NCBI GenBank assembly: GCA_017860255.1
Contig: JAFNAR010000019.1
Span: 1-51,137 of the forward strand
Direction: 5' to 3'
DNA length: 51,137 bases
From: Bacteroidota bacterium
Lineage (GTDB): Bacteria > Bacteroidota > Bacteroidia > Bacteroidales > P3
Below the pieces are notes generated by a model that saw only the letters and a list, made by a program, of their open reading frames with translations, was not told where the DNA came from and searched no databases. Each line of letters begins with the position of its first letter. Position 1 is the stretch's first letter. Below, piece after piece: positions 1 through 9,343 of the stretch. The position numbers and the translations under genes were made by a program.

Positions 1-138
1 TTATATAAGGTGTAAACTAAAAATAGGACGATAAATCAAAAGTGTAAATATCATTTAGTACAAATTAATAATTTGTCAACCTTATTCAGGACGGGTCACT
101 CCTTATAAAAAACTTTTTATACGAAGAGTTTTTACCTC

Positions 139-177
139 AAAGATGCACATCTTTCACTATAAAAGATGTGCATCTTT
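139..177. repeat. Two-unit array of 16-bp palindrome AAAGATGYRCATCTTT
   Basis: Copies lie at 139-154 (centre CA) and 162-177 (centre TG), with starts 23 bp apart. Each has perfect 7-bp arms around a pyrimidine-purine dinucleotide. The second is extended to 8-bp arms and runs into a short T tract. The same palindrome with the same 23-bp period recurs at 12103-12164. The preceding sequence (122-138) looks like a first unit with its middle deleted. Confidence 0.85.
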
Positions 178-375
178 TTATTTGTAAATTTTATGGATTG
201 GAGTTTGTTCTCCAGAAATTGATTTTAGGATAAATAGTCCTAAATAAACCTAATGAATGGTTTACATCTGCAAATATACGAAATTATTTTGAATATAATG
301 TAGTATTTCCCATTAATTATCTCACAAAATATTTCAGACAAAAGCCAATCATGCCAATCATTTAATTCTGTATTA

Positions 376-448
376 TCGGCTTGCCGCTTGCCTTAGCAAG
401 AATCCAGATTCAGACTAATCTTTTAATTAGTTTAATCAAGGTTCAGAC
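376..448. repeat. Interspersed repeat modules A (40 bp) and B (19 bp)
   Basis: Bases 376-415 match 18671-18710 at 39 of 40 positions. This module contains a small hairpin, CTTGC-CTTA-GCAAG. Bases 430-448 match the reverse complement of 18232-18250 at 18 of 19 positions. A more diverged copy of module A lies near 18302-18340. The AATCCTGATTCAGAC-like core resembles noncoding repeats I remember from other Bacteroidetes and unrelated bacteria, but I cannot verify that here. Confidence 0.75.
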
Positions 449-509
449 AAACACCTAAACAACTAATCCCCTCAACAAATTAAGTTAATATAAAATTCAT
501 ATAGAATTA

Positions 510-541
510 TTTGTTTTTGTATTATTTAAGTTGTAAATTTG
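510..541 (+). promoter_or_regulatory. Bacteroidetes-type promoter of the glycogen operon
   Basis: TTTG at 510-513 is followed by 20 bp and then TAAATTTG at 534-541, which fits the Bacteroidetes consensus TTTG-N19/21-TAnnTTTG. Transcription would start near 547. That leaves almost no leader before a GTG at 554 and about 40 nt before the ATG at 587, which supports the ATG as the true start of the debranching-enzyme gene. Confidence 0.65.
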
Positions 542-586
542 TAGCTTAAATATGTGAGAGTATCTCAATTTGAAAAAGTTATTAAT

Positions 587-2554
587 ATGGCAAAAGTTGT
601 TTTTGATAAGGATGAATTAGTTAATCTTGGTTATTCTTTAGAAAGAGAAATACTTAGAGCAAGTCGAACAGGTGCTTATGCCAGCACAACACTTTGTTTT
701 TGCAATACAAGAAAATATCATGGACTCTTAGTTGCTCCACAACCTCAAATTGATGATGAATATCATGTACTCCTGTCATCTTTTGATGAAACGATAATTC
801 AGTATGATGTTCCTTTTCATTTGGCTTTGCATCGCTATCCCAACGAAATTTATTCTCCAAAAGGGCATAAGTATTTGATTAAATACGAAATATCCAAGAT
901 AGCAAAACATACCTATTCACTTGCAGACATAAAGCTAACTAAAGAATTTCTTTTGATTAGAGATCAGGACAGACTTATTATAAAATATAAGGTTGAGGAA
1001 AGCAACATGCCTTTCAAAATTCAATTTAATCCACTTCTGGCATTTCGTCAAAGACATAAACTTTCAAAAGCAAATGAGTTTGTTAACAAGGATTACAGGA
1101 AGGTTAATAATGGAGCTTCATTTAAGTTATACCCAGAATACAGTCCACTTTATTTTCAATTCTCTAAAGATGATATTCAATACATACATAAACCTGACTG
1201 GAATTATAATCTTGAATACATTAAAGAATCTGAACGTGGATATGAATGTAATGAAGATTTGTATATGCCAGGTTATTTTGAAACCACTCTTAAGAAAGGC
1301 GATGTTCTGTTTGTAACTGCTTCATTGAAGGAAATGGATCCTGCTGAAATTAGAAACTTGTTTAATAAAGAGATTAGAGGAAGGGAAGAAATATCAAATT
1401 ATGAGGCAGAATTGAGAAGAGCAGCAAAAATGTTTTTTGTTGAAAAGGATGATAAGGTAGAGGTTATTGCAGGTTATCCTTGGTTTGGACGTTGGGGAAG
1501 AGATACTTTTATTTCATTACCAGGCTTATGTATAGGCTTAAATGATATGAAGTTGTTTAAGAAAGCCATTGATACAATGATTGGAGATATGAGCCAGGGA
1601 CTATTCCCAAATATTGGTTCAGGAGAAAGGTCTGCTTACAATTCAGTTGATGCTCCAATGTGGTTTTTCTGGGCATTGCAAAAGTACACCGACTATACAG
1701 GAAAGAAAAAACAGGTTTGGAAAGAATATAAGGATGTCATGCAAAGCATTCTAAGAAACTATAGAGATGGAAACCACAACATAAAGATGCTGGATAATTG
1801 CATGATTTGGGCAGGAGAAGATGGAAAATCTTTAACATGGATGGATGCAGTTGTTAATGGAGTTCCAGTTACTCAAAGAAAAGGTATGTGTGTTGAAATA
1901 AATGCTTTATGGTACAATTCAATTATGTTTTCTTTGGAATTGGCTCGTGAATCTAAGGATAATGATTTCATTGAAGAATGGGAAGCAATCGCTGAAAGAA
2001 TACCAACAGAATTTAAATCAACATTTTGGGATAAGACTTATGGATGGTTGGCCGATTATGTTGATGGATACTTTAAAGACTTTACGGTTAGACCAAATAT
2101 GGTTATTGCAACCTCTTTAAAATACAGATGTGTTTCTGATAAAATATGTCAGCTAATCTTAGATAGAGTTGAAAAGGAACTTTTCACTCCATTTGGTTTA
2201 AGAACATTAAGTCCAACACATAGAGATTATCATGATGTATATGAAGGGAATCAAGAACAAAGAGATAGATCCTATCATCAGGGAACAGCCTGGACTTGGC
2301 TCTTAGGACATTTTGTTGAAGGATATTTGAAGATATATGGAGAATGTGCCTTAGAAGTTGCCGAAAGAATTTACAATGGATTTAGAATTCATATTAAAGA
2401 TTATGGAGTAGGGGGAGTTGCAGAAATTTTTGATGGTAATCCACCTCACAGCTCAAAAGGTTCAATTTCTCAAGCTTGGTCAGTTGCAGAGGTTATTAGA
2501 ATCAAATATATGATTGATAATTATAAACAAGAAAAGGAAGGAGGTTTGGTATGA
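587..2554 (+). CDS. Glycogen debranching enzyme (amylo-alpha-1,6-glucosidase, GH133-like)
   Basis: This protein of 655 residues probably hydrolyses alpha-1,6 branch points during glycogen breakdown in the cytoplasm. The N-terminal part matches the bacterial/archaeal GDE N-terminal domain, including the motif NTRKYHGLLVAP. The C-terminal half is an (alpha/alpha)6 barrel domain with the hallmark AGYPWFGRWGRDTFISLPGL near residue 310 and a second conserved stretch, HQGTAWTWLLGHFVEGYL, near residue 575. There is no signal peptide. A GTG 33 bases upstream is in frame, but ATG 587 starts the conserved region and fits the promoter spacing. The gene overlaps the next by four bases (ATGA), so translation is probably coupled. 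The order debranching enzyme, GT4, GH57 recurs in Bacteroidetes. Confidence 0.93.
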   Translation: MAKVVFDKDELVNLGYSLEREILRASRTGAYASTTLCFCNTRKYHGLLVAPQPQIDDEYHVLLSSFDETIIQYDVPFHLALHRYPNEIYSPKGHKYLIKYEISKIAKHTYSLADIKLTKEFLLIRDQDRLIIKYKVEESNMPFKIQFNPLLAFRQRHKLSKANEFVNKDYRKVNNGASFKLYPEYSPLYFQFSKDDIQYIHKPDWNYNLEYIKESERGYECNEDLYMPGYFETTLKKGDVLFVTASLKEMDPAEIRNLFNKEIRGREEISNYEAELRRAAKMFFVEKDDKVEVIAGYPWFGRWGRDTFISLPGLCIGLNDMKLFKKAIDTMIGDMSQGLFPNIGSGERSAYNSVDAPMWFFWALQKYTDYTGKKKQVWKEYKDVMQSILRNYRDGNHNIKMLDNCMIWAGEDGKSLTWMDAVVNGVPVTQRKGMCVEINALWYNSIMFSLELARESKDNDFIEEWEAIAERIPTEFKSTFWDKTYGWLADYVDGYFKDFTVRPNMVIATSLKYRCVSDKICQLILDRVEKELFTPFGLRTLSPTHRDYHDVYEGNQEQRDRSYHQGTAWTWLLGHFVEGYLKIYGECALEVAERIYNGFRIHIKDYGVGGVAEIFDGNPPHSSKGSISQAWSVAEVIRIKYMIDNYKQEKEGGLV

Positions 2555-3831
2555 GAGTTTTGATGTTTGGTTGGGAATATCCTCCTCATATTACTGGAGG
2601 TTTGGGAACAGCATGTTTTGGACTAACTAAGGCAATGGTTAATCAGGGAGATGAAATTATTTTTATTGTTCCAAAAGCTTATGGTGATGAAAGCACTGAG
2701 GCTGCAAGAATTGTTAATGCTTCAGATGTGGTTATTGATTTATCTTCTGATTATTATAAAGAATACTGGTCAAACTTATCATATATTGAAGTAAATTCAA
2801 AGTTGGTTCCTTATGTTGGAATGGACGACTATTTTAATGTTATAAACAAAAGAGTTAAAGACAGAGAGGAAACAACTCATTTAAACAATAAAAGAAAATA
2901 CGAATTTACTGGCAAGTACACTTCAACCCTTATGGATGAGGTTGAAAAATATGCAATGGTTGCAGCTTCATTGGCTAAGGAATATGATTATGATATAATT
3001 CATGCTCACGACTGGCTAACCTATAAGGCAGGAATTGTTGCAAAAAACATTTCTGGAAAGAAACTTGTAATACATGTTCATGCAACTGAGTTTGACCGCT
3101 CTGGAGAAAACATAAATCAAACAGTTTTTGATATTGAGAAATATGGAATGGATAATGCCGACCATATTGTTTGTGTTTCAGACTTTACAAGAAACATTGT
3201 TATAACTCGTTATGGACAAAATCCGAACAAAGTCAGTACAATATACAATGGAGCCAATTCTCTAATTTATAATGATATTCAAGTAGAAAAGGCAGTTAAG
3301 GAAAAGGTTGTTACATTTTTAGGAAGAATAACTTTCCAGAAAGGACCTGATTATTTTATTGAAGCAGCAGCAAAGGTTTTGAAATATGACAAGAACATAC
3401 GTTTTGTTATGGCTGGTTCAGGAGATATGCTCAACAGAATGGTTGCACTTGTGGCAAAGAAAAGAATATCTAAATACTTCCATTTCACAGGTTTCCTAAA
3501 AGGAGATGATGTTACAAAGATGTTTGCTTTGAGTGATGTTTATGTTATGCCTTCGGTTAGTGAACCTTTTGGAATTTCGCCTTTGGAAGCAATTAATGCA
3601 AATGTTCCAGTTGTAATATCAAAACAATCGGGAGTTTCAGAAGTTTTGAAATATGCCATTAAGGTTGATTTTTGGGATATTGATGCAATGGCAAATGCAA
3701 TTTATTGTTTAGTACATTATCCAGCACTTTCAAAAATGTTTATCAAGAAAGGTAAAAAAGAAGTAGAAGAAATACGCTGGGAAGATTCAGCAAAGAAATT
3801 AAGAAATCTATATTATAAACTGTTAAGCTAA
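2551..3831 (+). CDS. Glycosyltransferase family 4, glycogen/starch synthase-like
   Basis: This 426-residue cytosolic enzyme has a GT-B fold and probably transfers glucose from a nucleotide sugar in glycogen metabolism. The N-terminus MFGWEYPPHITGGLGTACFG contains the glycine-rich loop of synthase-like GT4 enzymes. The C-terminal half has the donor-site stretch TFLGRITFQKG and the acidic EX7E motif in SEPFGISPLEA. It sits between a debranching enzyme and a GH57 enzyme in one operon, overlapping the first by four bases and separated from the second by six. Its exact donor (UDP- or ADP-glucose) cannot be read from the sequence. Confidence 0.88.
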   Translation: MRVLMFGWEYPPHITGGLGTACFGLTKAMVNQGDEIIFIVPKAYGDESTEAARIVNASDVVIDLSSDYYKEYWSNLSYIEVNSKLVPYVGMDDYFNVINKRVKDREETTHLNNKRKYEFTGKYTSTLMDEVEKYAMVAASLAKEYDYDIIHAHDWLTYKAGIVAKNISGKKLVIHVHATEFDRSGENINQTVFDIEKYGMDNADHIVCVSDFTRNIVITRYGQNPNKVSTIYNGANSLIYNDIQVEKAVKEKVVTFLGRITFQKGPDYFIEAAAKVLKYDKNIRFVMAGSGDMLNRMVALVAKKRISKYFHFTGFLKGDDVTKMFALSDVYVMPSVSEPFGISPLEAINANVPVVISKQSGVSEVLKYAIKVDFWDIDAMANAIYCLVHYPALSKMFIKKGKKEVEEIRWEDSAKKLRNLYYKLLS

Positions 3832-3837
3832 AAAGTT

Positions 3838-5232
3838 ATGAAGTCAATTTGCTTTTATTTTCAGGTACATCAGCCTTTTAGACTGAGAAACTATCGTTTT
3901 TTCGATATAGGAAGAAATCATTCATATTTTGATGACATGCAAAATGCTTGGATATGCAGAAGAGTTGCCGACAAATGCTATTTGCCAACTAATAAACTAA
4001 TGTTGGATTTAATTCGTCAGCATAAAGGAGCATTTAAAATTAGCTATTCAATATCTGGAGTTGCATTAGACCAGTTTGAACGCTACACCCCAGAGGTTAT
4101 AGATTCCTTTAAAGAATTGGCTAAAACAGGTTGTGTTGAGTTTTTGGCCGAAACCTACACTCACTCATTATCTTCATTGAAATCCAAGCAAGAATTCATT
4201 TCTCAAGTTAAGATACATAGTAAAAAGATAGAACAACTCTTTGGTCAAAAACCTAAAGTATTTCGTAACACAGAGCTAATTTACTCTGATGCAATAGGAG
4301 AGATGGTTGCAGAAATGGGATTTAAAGCTCAGCTTTCAGAAGGAGCAAAACATATATTAGGATGGAGAAGTCCAAACTATGCTTATCAGCACCCAAGCAA
4401 TAATGGATTAAAACTATTGTTAAAGAATTTTCAGTTAAGTGATGATATTGCATTTCGTTTTTCACAACATACTTGGGATGGATATCCACTTACAACAGAA
4501 AAATATGTTGATTGGTTAAACCAAGTTGATAATCCAGAATGCATAAATCTATTTATGGACTATGAAACCTTTGGAGAACATCAATGGAAAGAAACTGGAA
4601 TATTTGAATTTCTAAAATATTTGCCTTCAAGAGTTCTTTCACATTCTGACTATTCATTCAATACACCATCCGAACTGGCTGATAATCTAAAACCAGTTGA
4701 TAAAATTCATGTACCATATCCAATGTCCTGGGCAGATGAAGAAAGAGACCTGACTGCCTGGCTGGGTAATGACCTTCAGGATGATGCTTTTGACCAGATA
4801 TATGAACTTGAAGAAAAAGTTAGAAAAATTGATGATATAAACTTCTGGATTGATTGGCGTTATCTTCAAACCTCCGACCATTTCTATTATATGTGTACAA
4901 AATGGTTCTCTGATGGCGATGTGCATAAATATTTCAACCACTATGACACTCCTTATGAGGCATATATGAATTATGCAAATGTACTTTCTGACTTTAGAAT
5001 TCGTTTAGATGATGCTTTAGATATATCTTTGCTTCCTAAATTGGAGCATATGCAGTTTGAAATGGAAGAAGAAAAGGCTTCTGAAACCTCAAAATTGAAA
5101 AAAGCTCCAGCAAAGAAAACAACGACCAAAAAGACTGCAACAACCAATAAAACAACAGTAAAGAAAACTGCAAATAAAGAAAAAACTAATTCAAAAACAA
5201 CCAAAACCAAAGCATCAAAGAGTGACAAATAA
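3838..5232 (+). CDS. GH57 family alpha-glucan hydrolase or branching-type enzyme with lysine-rich tail
   Basis: This 464-residue cytosolic protein acts on alpha-glucans. The GH57 markers are an N-terminal VHQPFR motif (residues 10-15), the nucleophile region RNTELIYSD with E146, and the acid/base region MDYETFGEHQW with D241. GH57 includes alpha-amylases, 4-alpha-glucanotransferases and branching enzymes; the sequence does not say which this is. The last 45 or so residues form a low-complexity tail of Lys, Thr, Ala and Ser with no fold of its own, which is unusual for the family. The operon contains no separate GlgB-type enzyme. The 3' end overlaps the next gene by 11 bases. Confidence 0.9.
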   Translation: MKSICFYFQVHQPFRLRNYRFFDIGRNHSYFDDMQNAWICRRVADKCYLPTNKLMLDLIRQHKGAFKISYSISGVALDQFERYTPEVIDSFKELAKTGCVEFLAETYTHSLSSLKSKQEFISQVKIHSKKIEQLFGQKPKVFRNTELIYSDAIGEMVAEMGFKAQLSEGAKHILGWRSPNYAYQHPSNNGLKLLLKNFQLSDDIAFRFSQHTWDGYPLTTEKYVDWLNQVDNPECINLFMDYETFGEHQWKETGIFEFLKYLPSRVLSHSDYSFNTPSELADNLKPVDKIHVPYPMSWADEERDLTAWLGNDLQDDAFDQIYELEEKVRKIDDINFWIDWRYLQTSDHFYYMCTKWFSDGDVHKYFNHYDTPYEAYMNYANVLSDFRIRLDDALDISLLPKLEHMQFEMEEEKASETSKLKKAPAKKTTTKKTATTNKTTVKKTANKEKTNSKTTKTKASKSDK

Positions 5233-6169
5233 GGAGAAATACAGACAGCTTTGTAAAAGCAATACTGAAATAAACATATTCATGCAAGACTGGTGGCTTG
5301 ATGCCCTTTGTGGTGATAGCTGGGATGTTTTGCTAAAAGAACAGGACAATAAGATAATTGCCTCACTGCCATATTTTATTCAAAAGAAGTATTGCTTCAA
5401 AACAATTCTTCCAGCTCACCTAACGCCAATAAATGCACTTTGGATTACTTATGAACAGGGAATGAACCTCACAACACGCTACACCTTTGAAATTGAGGTA
5501 ATGGACTATTTTGCAAAAGAACTTGACAAGCTTCATTTAAGTTACTACTGTCAAAAGTTTTATCACAAAATAACCAACTGGCTTGGATTCTACTGGAATG
5601 GATTCACCCAAACAACATACTACACTTATAGAATTGAAGATATAAGCGATTTGGAACTGGTTAACAAGAACATTAACTCCAGAAAAAGAAAACTTATAAG
5701 AAATGCAATGGAGTCAATAATTGTTGATGAAGACATAACAAATGAGGATTTCTACAAGCTACTTTCAATGAGCTTTGAACGTCAGCACAAAACACTTCCA
5801 TACTCTTTTGAAATCTTCGATAGAATGGAAAAAGCTTGCTCTGAACGCAATGTGAGTAAGAAATTAGTAGCCAAAGACCAAGAGGGTAACAAATGTGCAG
5901 TAATGTATTTAGTGTTCTCAAATGATGTATGTTACACTCTTGCCTCAGGAGCCGATCCAAAATATAGAGACAGCGGAGCAATGGCACTATTGAACTGGAA
6001 ATCAATTGAAATAGCCAGCCAAATGGAGATGAAAGAAATTGACTTCACTGGAAGCATGATGCAAAATGTTGAAAAATTCCTGAGATTTTATGGAGCAAAA
6101 CAAACCTCATACTTTTTGATTGAAAAGCATTATTCAAAACTCTATTCCCTGCTTAAAAAAATAAGGTAA
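5222..6169 (+). CDS. GNAT/FemAB-like acyltransferase family protein
   Basis: This 315-residue cytosolic protein resembles the Acetyltransf_6/FemAB-like group of GNAT proteins. That rests on its general layout, including the mid-protein stretch NINSRKRKLIRNA and the C-terminal SGADPKYRDSGAMALLNWKSIEIA, which looks like the acetyl- or aminoacyl-CoA binding half. The substrate is unknown. The assigned start is a GTG inside the end of the GH57 gene, an 11-base overlap. The next Met is residue 21, so a shorter form is possible. Its place between the glycogen genes and rlmH suggests co-transcription rather than shared function. Confidence 0.6.
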   Translation: MTNKEKYRQLCKSNTEINIFMQDWWLDALCGDSWDVLLKEQDNKIIASLPYFIQKKYCFKTILPAHLTPINALWITYEQGMNLTTRYTFEIEVMDYFAKELDKLHLSYYCQKFYHKITNWLGFYWNGFTQTTYYTYRIEDISDLELVNKNINSRKRKLIRNAMESIIVDEDITNEDFYKLLSMSFERQHKTLPYSFEIFDRMEKACSERNVSKKLVAKDQEGNKCAVMYLVFSNDVCYTLASGADPKYRDSGAMALLNWKSIEIASQMEMKEIDFTGSMMQNVEKFLRFYGAKQTSYFLIEKHYSKLYSLLKKIR

Positions 6170-6183
6170 CTAACTTTCACTCA

Positions 6184-6657
6184 ATGAACATAAAACTTAT
6201 ACTTGTAGGCAAAACAGAAGAGAAATATCTTCAGGAAGGAATTGAAATTTACGAAAAACGCCTTAAGAACTACATAAATTTTGAAACAATAGTTATTCCC
6301 TCACTCAAAGACACAAAAAACCTCAGTCCTCAAACAGTTAAGGAAAAAGAAGGAGAGCTAATACTTAAACAAACATCCAAATTTGACAAAATTATTCTCT
6401 TTGATGAAAAAGGCACAGAGTTCACTTCAATGGACTATTCAGCCTATCTTCAAAAACATATGAATGCAGGAGTTAAAAACCTTTGTTTTGTGGTAGGAGG
6501 AGCCTTTGGATTTTCAGATGAGGTTTACAAGCGTGCAGACCAGAAAGTAGCCCTGTCAAAAATGACATTCTCACATCAAATGATAAGACTTCTAATTGTA
6601 GAACAAATATATCGAGCATTCACAATCCTTAAAAACGAACCCTATCATAATCAGTAA
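6184..6657 (+). CDS. rlmH: 23S rRNA (pseudouridine-1915-N3)-methyltransferase RlmH
   Basis: This 157-residue SPOUT-class methyltransferase modifies pseudouridine 1915 in helix 69 of 23S rRNA, using SAM. The length matches the family. The C-terminal half has the diagnostic knot region FVVGGAFGFSDEV and the stretch LSKMTFSHQMIRLLIVEQIYRA, ending in NEPYHNQ, which is almost invariant in RlmH. The start ATG lies 14 bases after the previous stop, so it is probably the last gene of the plus-strand operon. The next gene is convergent. Confidence 0.96.
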   Translation: MNIKLILVGKTEEKYLQEGIEIYEKRLKNYINFETIVIPSLKDTKNLSPQTVKEKEGELILKQTSKFDKIILFDEKGTEFTSMDYSAYLQKHMNAGVKNLCFVVGGAFGFSDEVYKRADQKVALSKMTFSHQMIRLLIVEQIYRAFTILKNEPYHNQ

Positions 6658-6692
6658 ATGAAAAGCTAAAAGTGAAAAGTAAAAGTTCTTTT

Positions 6693-9188
6693 TTAGTTGG
6701 GTATGGAGAAGATAAATTTACTTCCTTTACCTTCCTCGCTTTCTATCCAAATTTTTCCGTTTTGTTTTAAAACTAATTCATTACAAATAAGAAGTCCAAA
6801 TCCAGTTCCTTTTTCGCCCATAGTTCCTTCTTTGCTTTGAGTGTTGTTAGGTAGGAATATCTCTTCAACTTCTTTCTCACTCATTCCAACACCAAAATCT
6901 TCAACATAAATAATTGTCTCGTTATCTTTTTCCTCAGAATTAATTATAATCTTACCACCAACTCTACTATACTTAATTGCATTGGAAATTAGATTTCTAA
7001 TTATTGTTTTTGTCATATTAATATCCGCATTGATAATTAAATCACTTGGGATTTTGTTTTCAATGGTAATAAGTTTGTTTTGAGCAATTGGCATTAGTAT
7101 TTTAGTTATGCTTTCGGCTATTTGATTAGGCTCTAATTTAGCTGGAATAGCTTTAAGCTTGCCCGATTGAACTTTAAGCCAAAGAAGAATTTCTTCCATT
7201 AGTTCAAATGTTTTAATTGAGCTATCATTAATTATTGAACAGTATTCTTTTATGGTTTCATCGTCAATATTTTCATAATTAGTTAGTATGAATTCAGAAA
7301 ATCCCATAATTGAGTTAAGTGGATTCTTTAAATCGTGAGCAAGAATTCTAATGAAATTATCTTTATCGGTGTTTAATCTTTTTAGTTCATTATTATAATC
7401 CAAAAGCTTCTTTTCATTTTCTTTTCTTTCTGTAATATCAATAAATGTTACAACCCCACCAACAATTTTCCCATCAATAATTTGTGGGTAAGAATAATAT
7501 TCTACAGCAATACTGGTATTATCTTTTTTCCAAAATACATCATCATCACAGATAACTTCAATACCTTTATCTGTTGCTAATCTTATTTTGCATTCTTCGA
7601 TAGGCATATTTGAACCATCTTTATGGGAATGATGGATTAAATTATGAGTTTTCTTGCCCAAAAATTCATCTTCTGAATTATAGCCTAATATTTTCAAGCA
7701 AGCATGATTTACAAGAGTGCAATTACCCTCTAAATCCATACCATAAATACCTTCAGCAGTTGAGTTAAGAAGAAGATTAATCATATTGGTTTTATTTTGA
7801 AGATTAATTTTCTCCTCAACAAACTCAGAAATATCTCTTGAAATACCTATAATCCCAATTACTTCATCTTTGTCATTAAAAATAGGCCATTTGCTTGTTT
7901 GTAAATAAATATCATTTCCTTTACGATTAACATGTTTTACAATCTTCCCAATTATTGATTCTCTAGATGATTTTATTATAGCATCATCTTTAATGTATTC
8001 ATCAATAGTGCCTACAGGTAAAATATCAGTAACTAATTCTCCGACAAGATTTTTCCAAGTAGTTTTTCTATTAAGTAGAGCAAAACTTTGAGAGCAAAAT
8101 AATACCTTTTCTTCTTTGTCAATAAAGTAAATATAGTCTGATATATTATTTAGAAAAGTTGAGAAATATTGGTTGAAAATGCGAAGCTCTTCAGTATTTT
8201 TCTTGTCTTGAGTAATATCGTGTAAGGTTAGATAAACTCCATATCCCTTAATATTAAATAATTCGGAGCTAATAATTATCCATTTTATACCTTCATTAGT
8301 TTGAAAACCTATCTCGATGTTTTTGTATGCTAAGCCAGTGTCTAAAGATTTTTTTCCAGGACATTCCGCTTTAGGCATAGGAGTTAAATTGGGGTAGAAA
8401 TACTTAAAATCAGTAGTATGAAGGTTAATGCTAAGGAAAAATTCACGACTAAAACCAAATAGTTTAATTGCAGCATCATTACAATCAATAACTTTTCCTT
8501 GCTCATCACTAACAATAACTGCTTCATTAAGTGATTGAAAGATTTTCTTGTACTTGGTTTCGCTATCTTCAACTTGTTGCAAGACATTTTGATATGCAAG
8601 ATTTAACTTGTTAAGTTGATCGTTGTTTTTATCTAATTTATTTATCAATAAAGTAAGGTAATCGTAGAAAATACTAATGGAGAAAATCAAAATAAAAGAA
8701 GTAATTACCAAAGTGAAGAATGATGAAATCCAATTGTTAAGACTTTCATTAAATGCATTATAATCAATATTTCTAATAATATATCCTTCAAAATATAAAC
8801 TTTGAATCACAACAAAAGAAAGAATTGCAATAATTGAATAAATAATACCTAACCTCTTCCCATAGAAGAGAGTGATAAGAGCAATTCCAATAACACTTAG
8901 AAAATATCCACCCGATATTCCAAAGAAATAAACACCCAGAATCCCTGCTAATACATATAAAAAAGCAACAATATTAGCTTTAAGAAAAGAATTAATTTTA
9001 TGTCGAATAACGAAGATTAGTGCAATTAAACCAAATTCAATAAAATGAATTGAAAACGTGTGACTAACGTTAAGGGAGTATATCAAAGATACAATAAAAA
9101 TAGGTGTTGCTAAAACTAATAATGCAAGTAAGGAATAGTTTATAAGCCTATCCCTCACATTTTTTATTTCATTCTTCAGGTTAATCAT
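6693..9188 (-). CDS. Membrane-bound multi-PAS sensor histidine kinase
   Basis: This 831-residue kinase has about six hydrophobic helices in the first 180 residues and a short linker coiled coil (about 180-215). Three PAS-type sensor domains follow (about 215-335, 340-460 and 465-590), then a HisKA domain and a HATPase_c domain. The phospho-acceptor is H618 in LAHDLKNPLNSIMGF. The C-terminal domain carries the N box (RNLISNAIKYS), the G1 box (VEDFGVGMS) and the G2 region (GTGFGLLICNEL). There is no attached receiver domain and no response regulator next to it, so it is an orphan kinase. The signal is unknown; PAS domains may sense redox state, light or small molecules. A promoter lies just upstream at 9256-9286. 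Confidence 0.92.
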   Translation of the reverse strand: MINLKNEIKNVRDRLINYSLLALLVLATPIFIVSLIYSLNVSHTFSIHFIEFGLIALIFVIRHKINSFLKANIVAFLYVLAGILGVYFFGISGGYFLSVIGIALITLFYGKRLGIIYSIIAILSFVVIQSLYFEGYIIRNIDYNAFNESLNNWISSFFTLVITSFILIFSISIFYDYLTLLINKLDKNNDQLNKLNLAYQNVLQQVEDSETKYKKIFQSLNEAVIVSDEQGKVIDCNDAAIKLFGFSREFFLSINLHTTDFKYFYPNLTPMPKAECPGKKSLDTGLAYKNIEIGFQTNEGIKWIIISSELFNIKGYGVYLTLHDITQDKKNTEELRIFNQYFSTFLNNISDYIYFIDKEEKVLFCSQSFALLNRKTTWKNLVGELVTDILPVGTIDEYIKDDAIIKSSRESIIGKIVKHVNRKGNDIYLQTSKWPIFNDKDEVIGIIGISRDISEFVEEKINLQNKTNMINLLLNSTAEGIYGMDLEGNCTLVNHACLKILGYNSEDEFLGKKTHNLIHHSHKDGSNMPIEECKIRLATDKGIEVICDDDVFWKKDNTSIAVEYYSYPQIIDGKIVGGVVTFIDITERKENEKKLLDYNNELKRLNTDKDNFIRILAHDLKNPLNSIMGFSEFILTNYENIDDETIKEYCSIINDSSIKTFELMEEILLWLKVQSGKLKAIPAKLEPNQIAESITKILMPIAQNKLITIENKIPSDLIINADINMTKTIIRNLISNAIKYSRVGGKIIINSEEKDNETIIYVEDFGVGMSEKEVEEIFLPNNTQSKEGTMGEKGTGFGLLICNELVLKQNGKIWIESEEGKGSKFIFSIPN

Positions 9189-9255
9189 GTTTTGTAGAGT
9201 TTATAGATTATAAAGAAAAGTAAACTAAGAAAATATTTTTTCTTGAATTAGTAAG

Positions 9256-9286
9256 CAAAGATAACCATTTTGTTTGGAAAAATCAA
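9256..9286 (-). promoter_or_regulatory. Promoter of the multi-PAS histidine kinase gene
   Basis: Read on the minus strand, TTG (9286-9284) is followed by 20 bp and TATCTTTG (9263-9256), the Bacteroidetes -33/-7 pattern. The leader to the ATG at 9188 would be about 60 nt. Confidence 0.55.
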
Positions 9287-9343
9287 GTGTTTAAGAAAAT
9301 AAATGAAAAAATACCAAGATGTGTATTTTCTATATGATAACAT

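Larger units (their letters stand above)
1..553. other. Noncoding left edge with palindromes and interspersed repeats
   Basis: No convincing coding region is present before the glycogen operon. The stretch holds two copies of a 16-bp palindrome (139-177), a 40-bp repeat and a 19-bp module shared with the 18.2-18.7 kb region (376-448), and a promoter-like pair of boxes (510-541). Near the left end GTGTAAA occurs twice (about 11 and 42) and AGGACG twice (about 26 and 88). Such short repeats can occur at insertion-sequence ends, but no transposase is in view. Confidence 0.6.

Noticed and set aside
1..100. Possible insertion-sequence end (repeated GTGTAAA and AGGACG)
   Set aside because: Only short repeats are visible, with no transposase, no defined inverted repeat and no target duplication in the window.
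4971..5228. Hydrophobic open frame on the minus strand opposite the end of the GH57 gene
   Set aside because: It is the complement of the Lys/Thr-rich tail, which reads as Val/Phe/Leu on the other strand; the plus-strand gene is clearly real.
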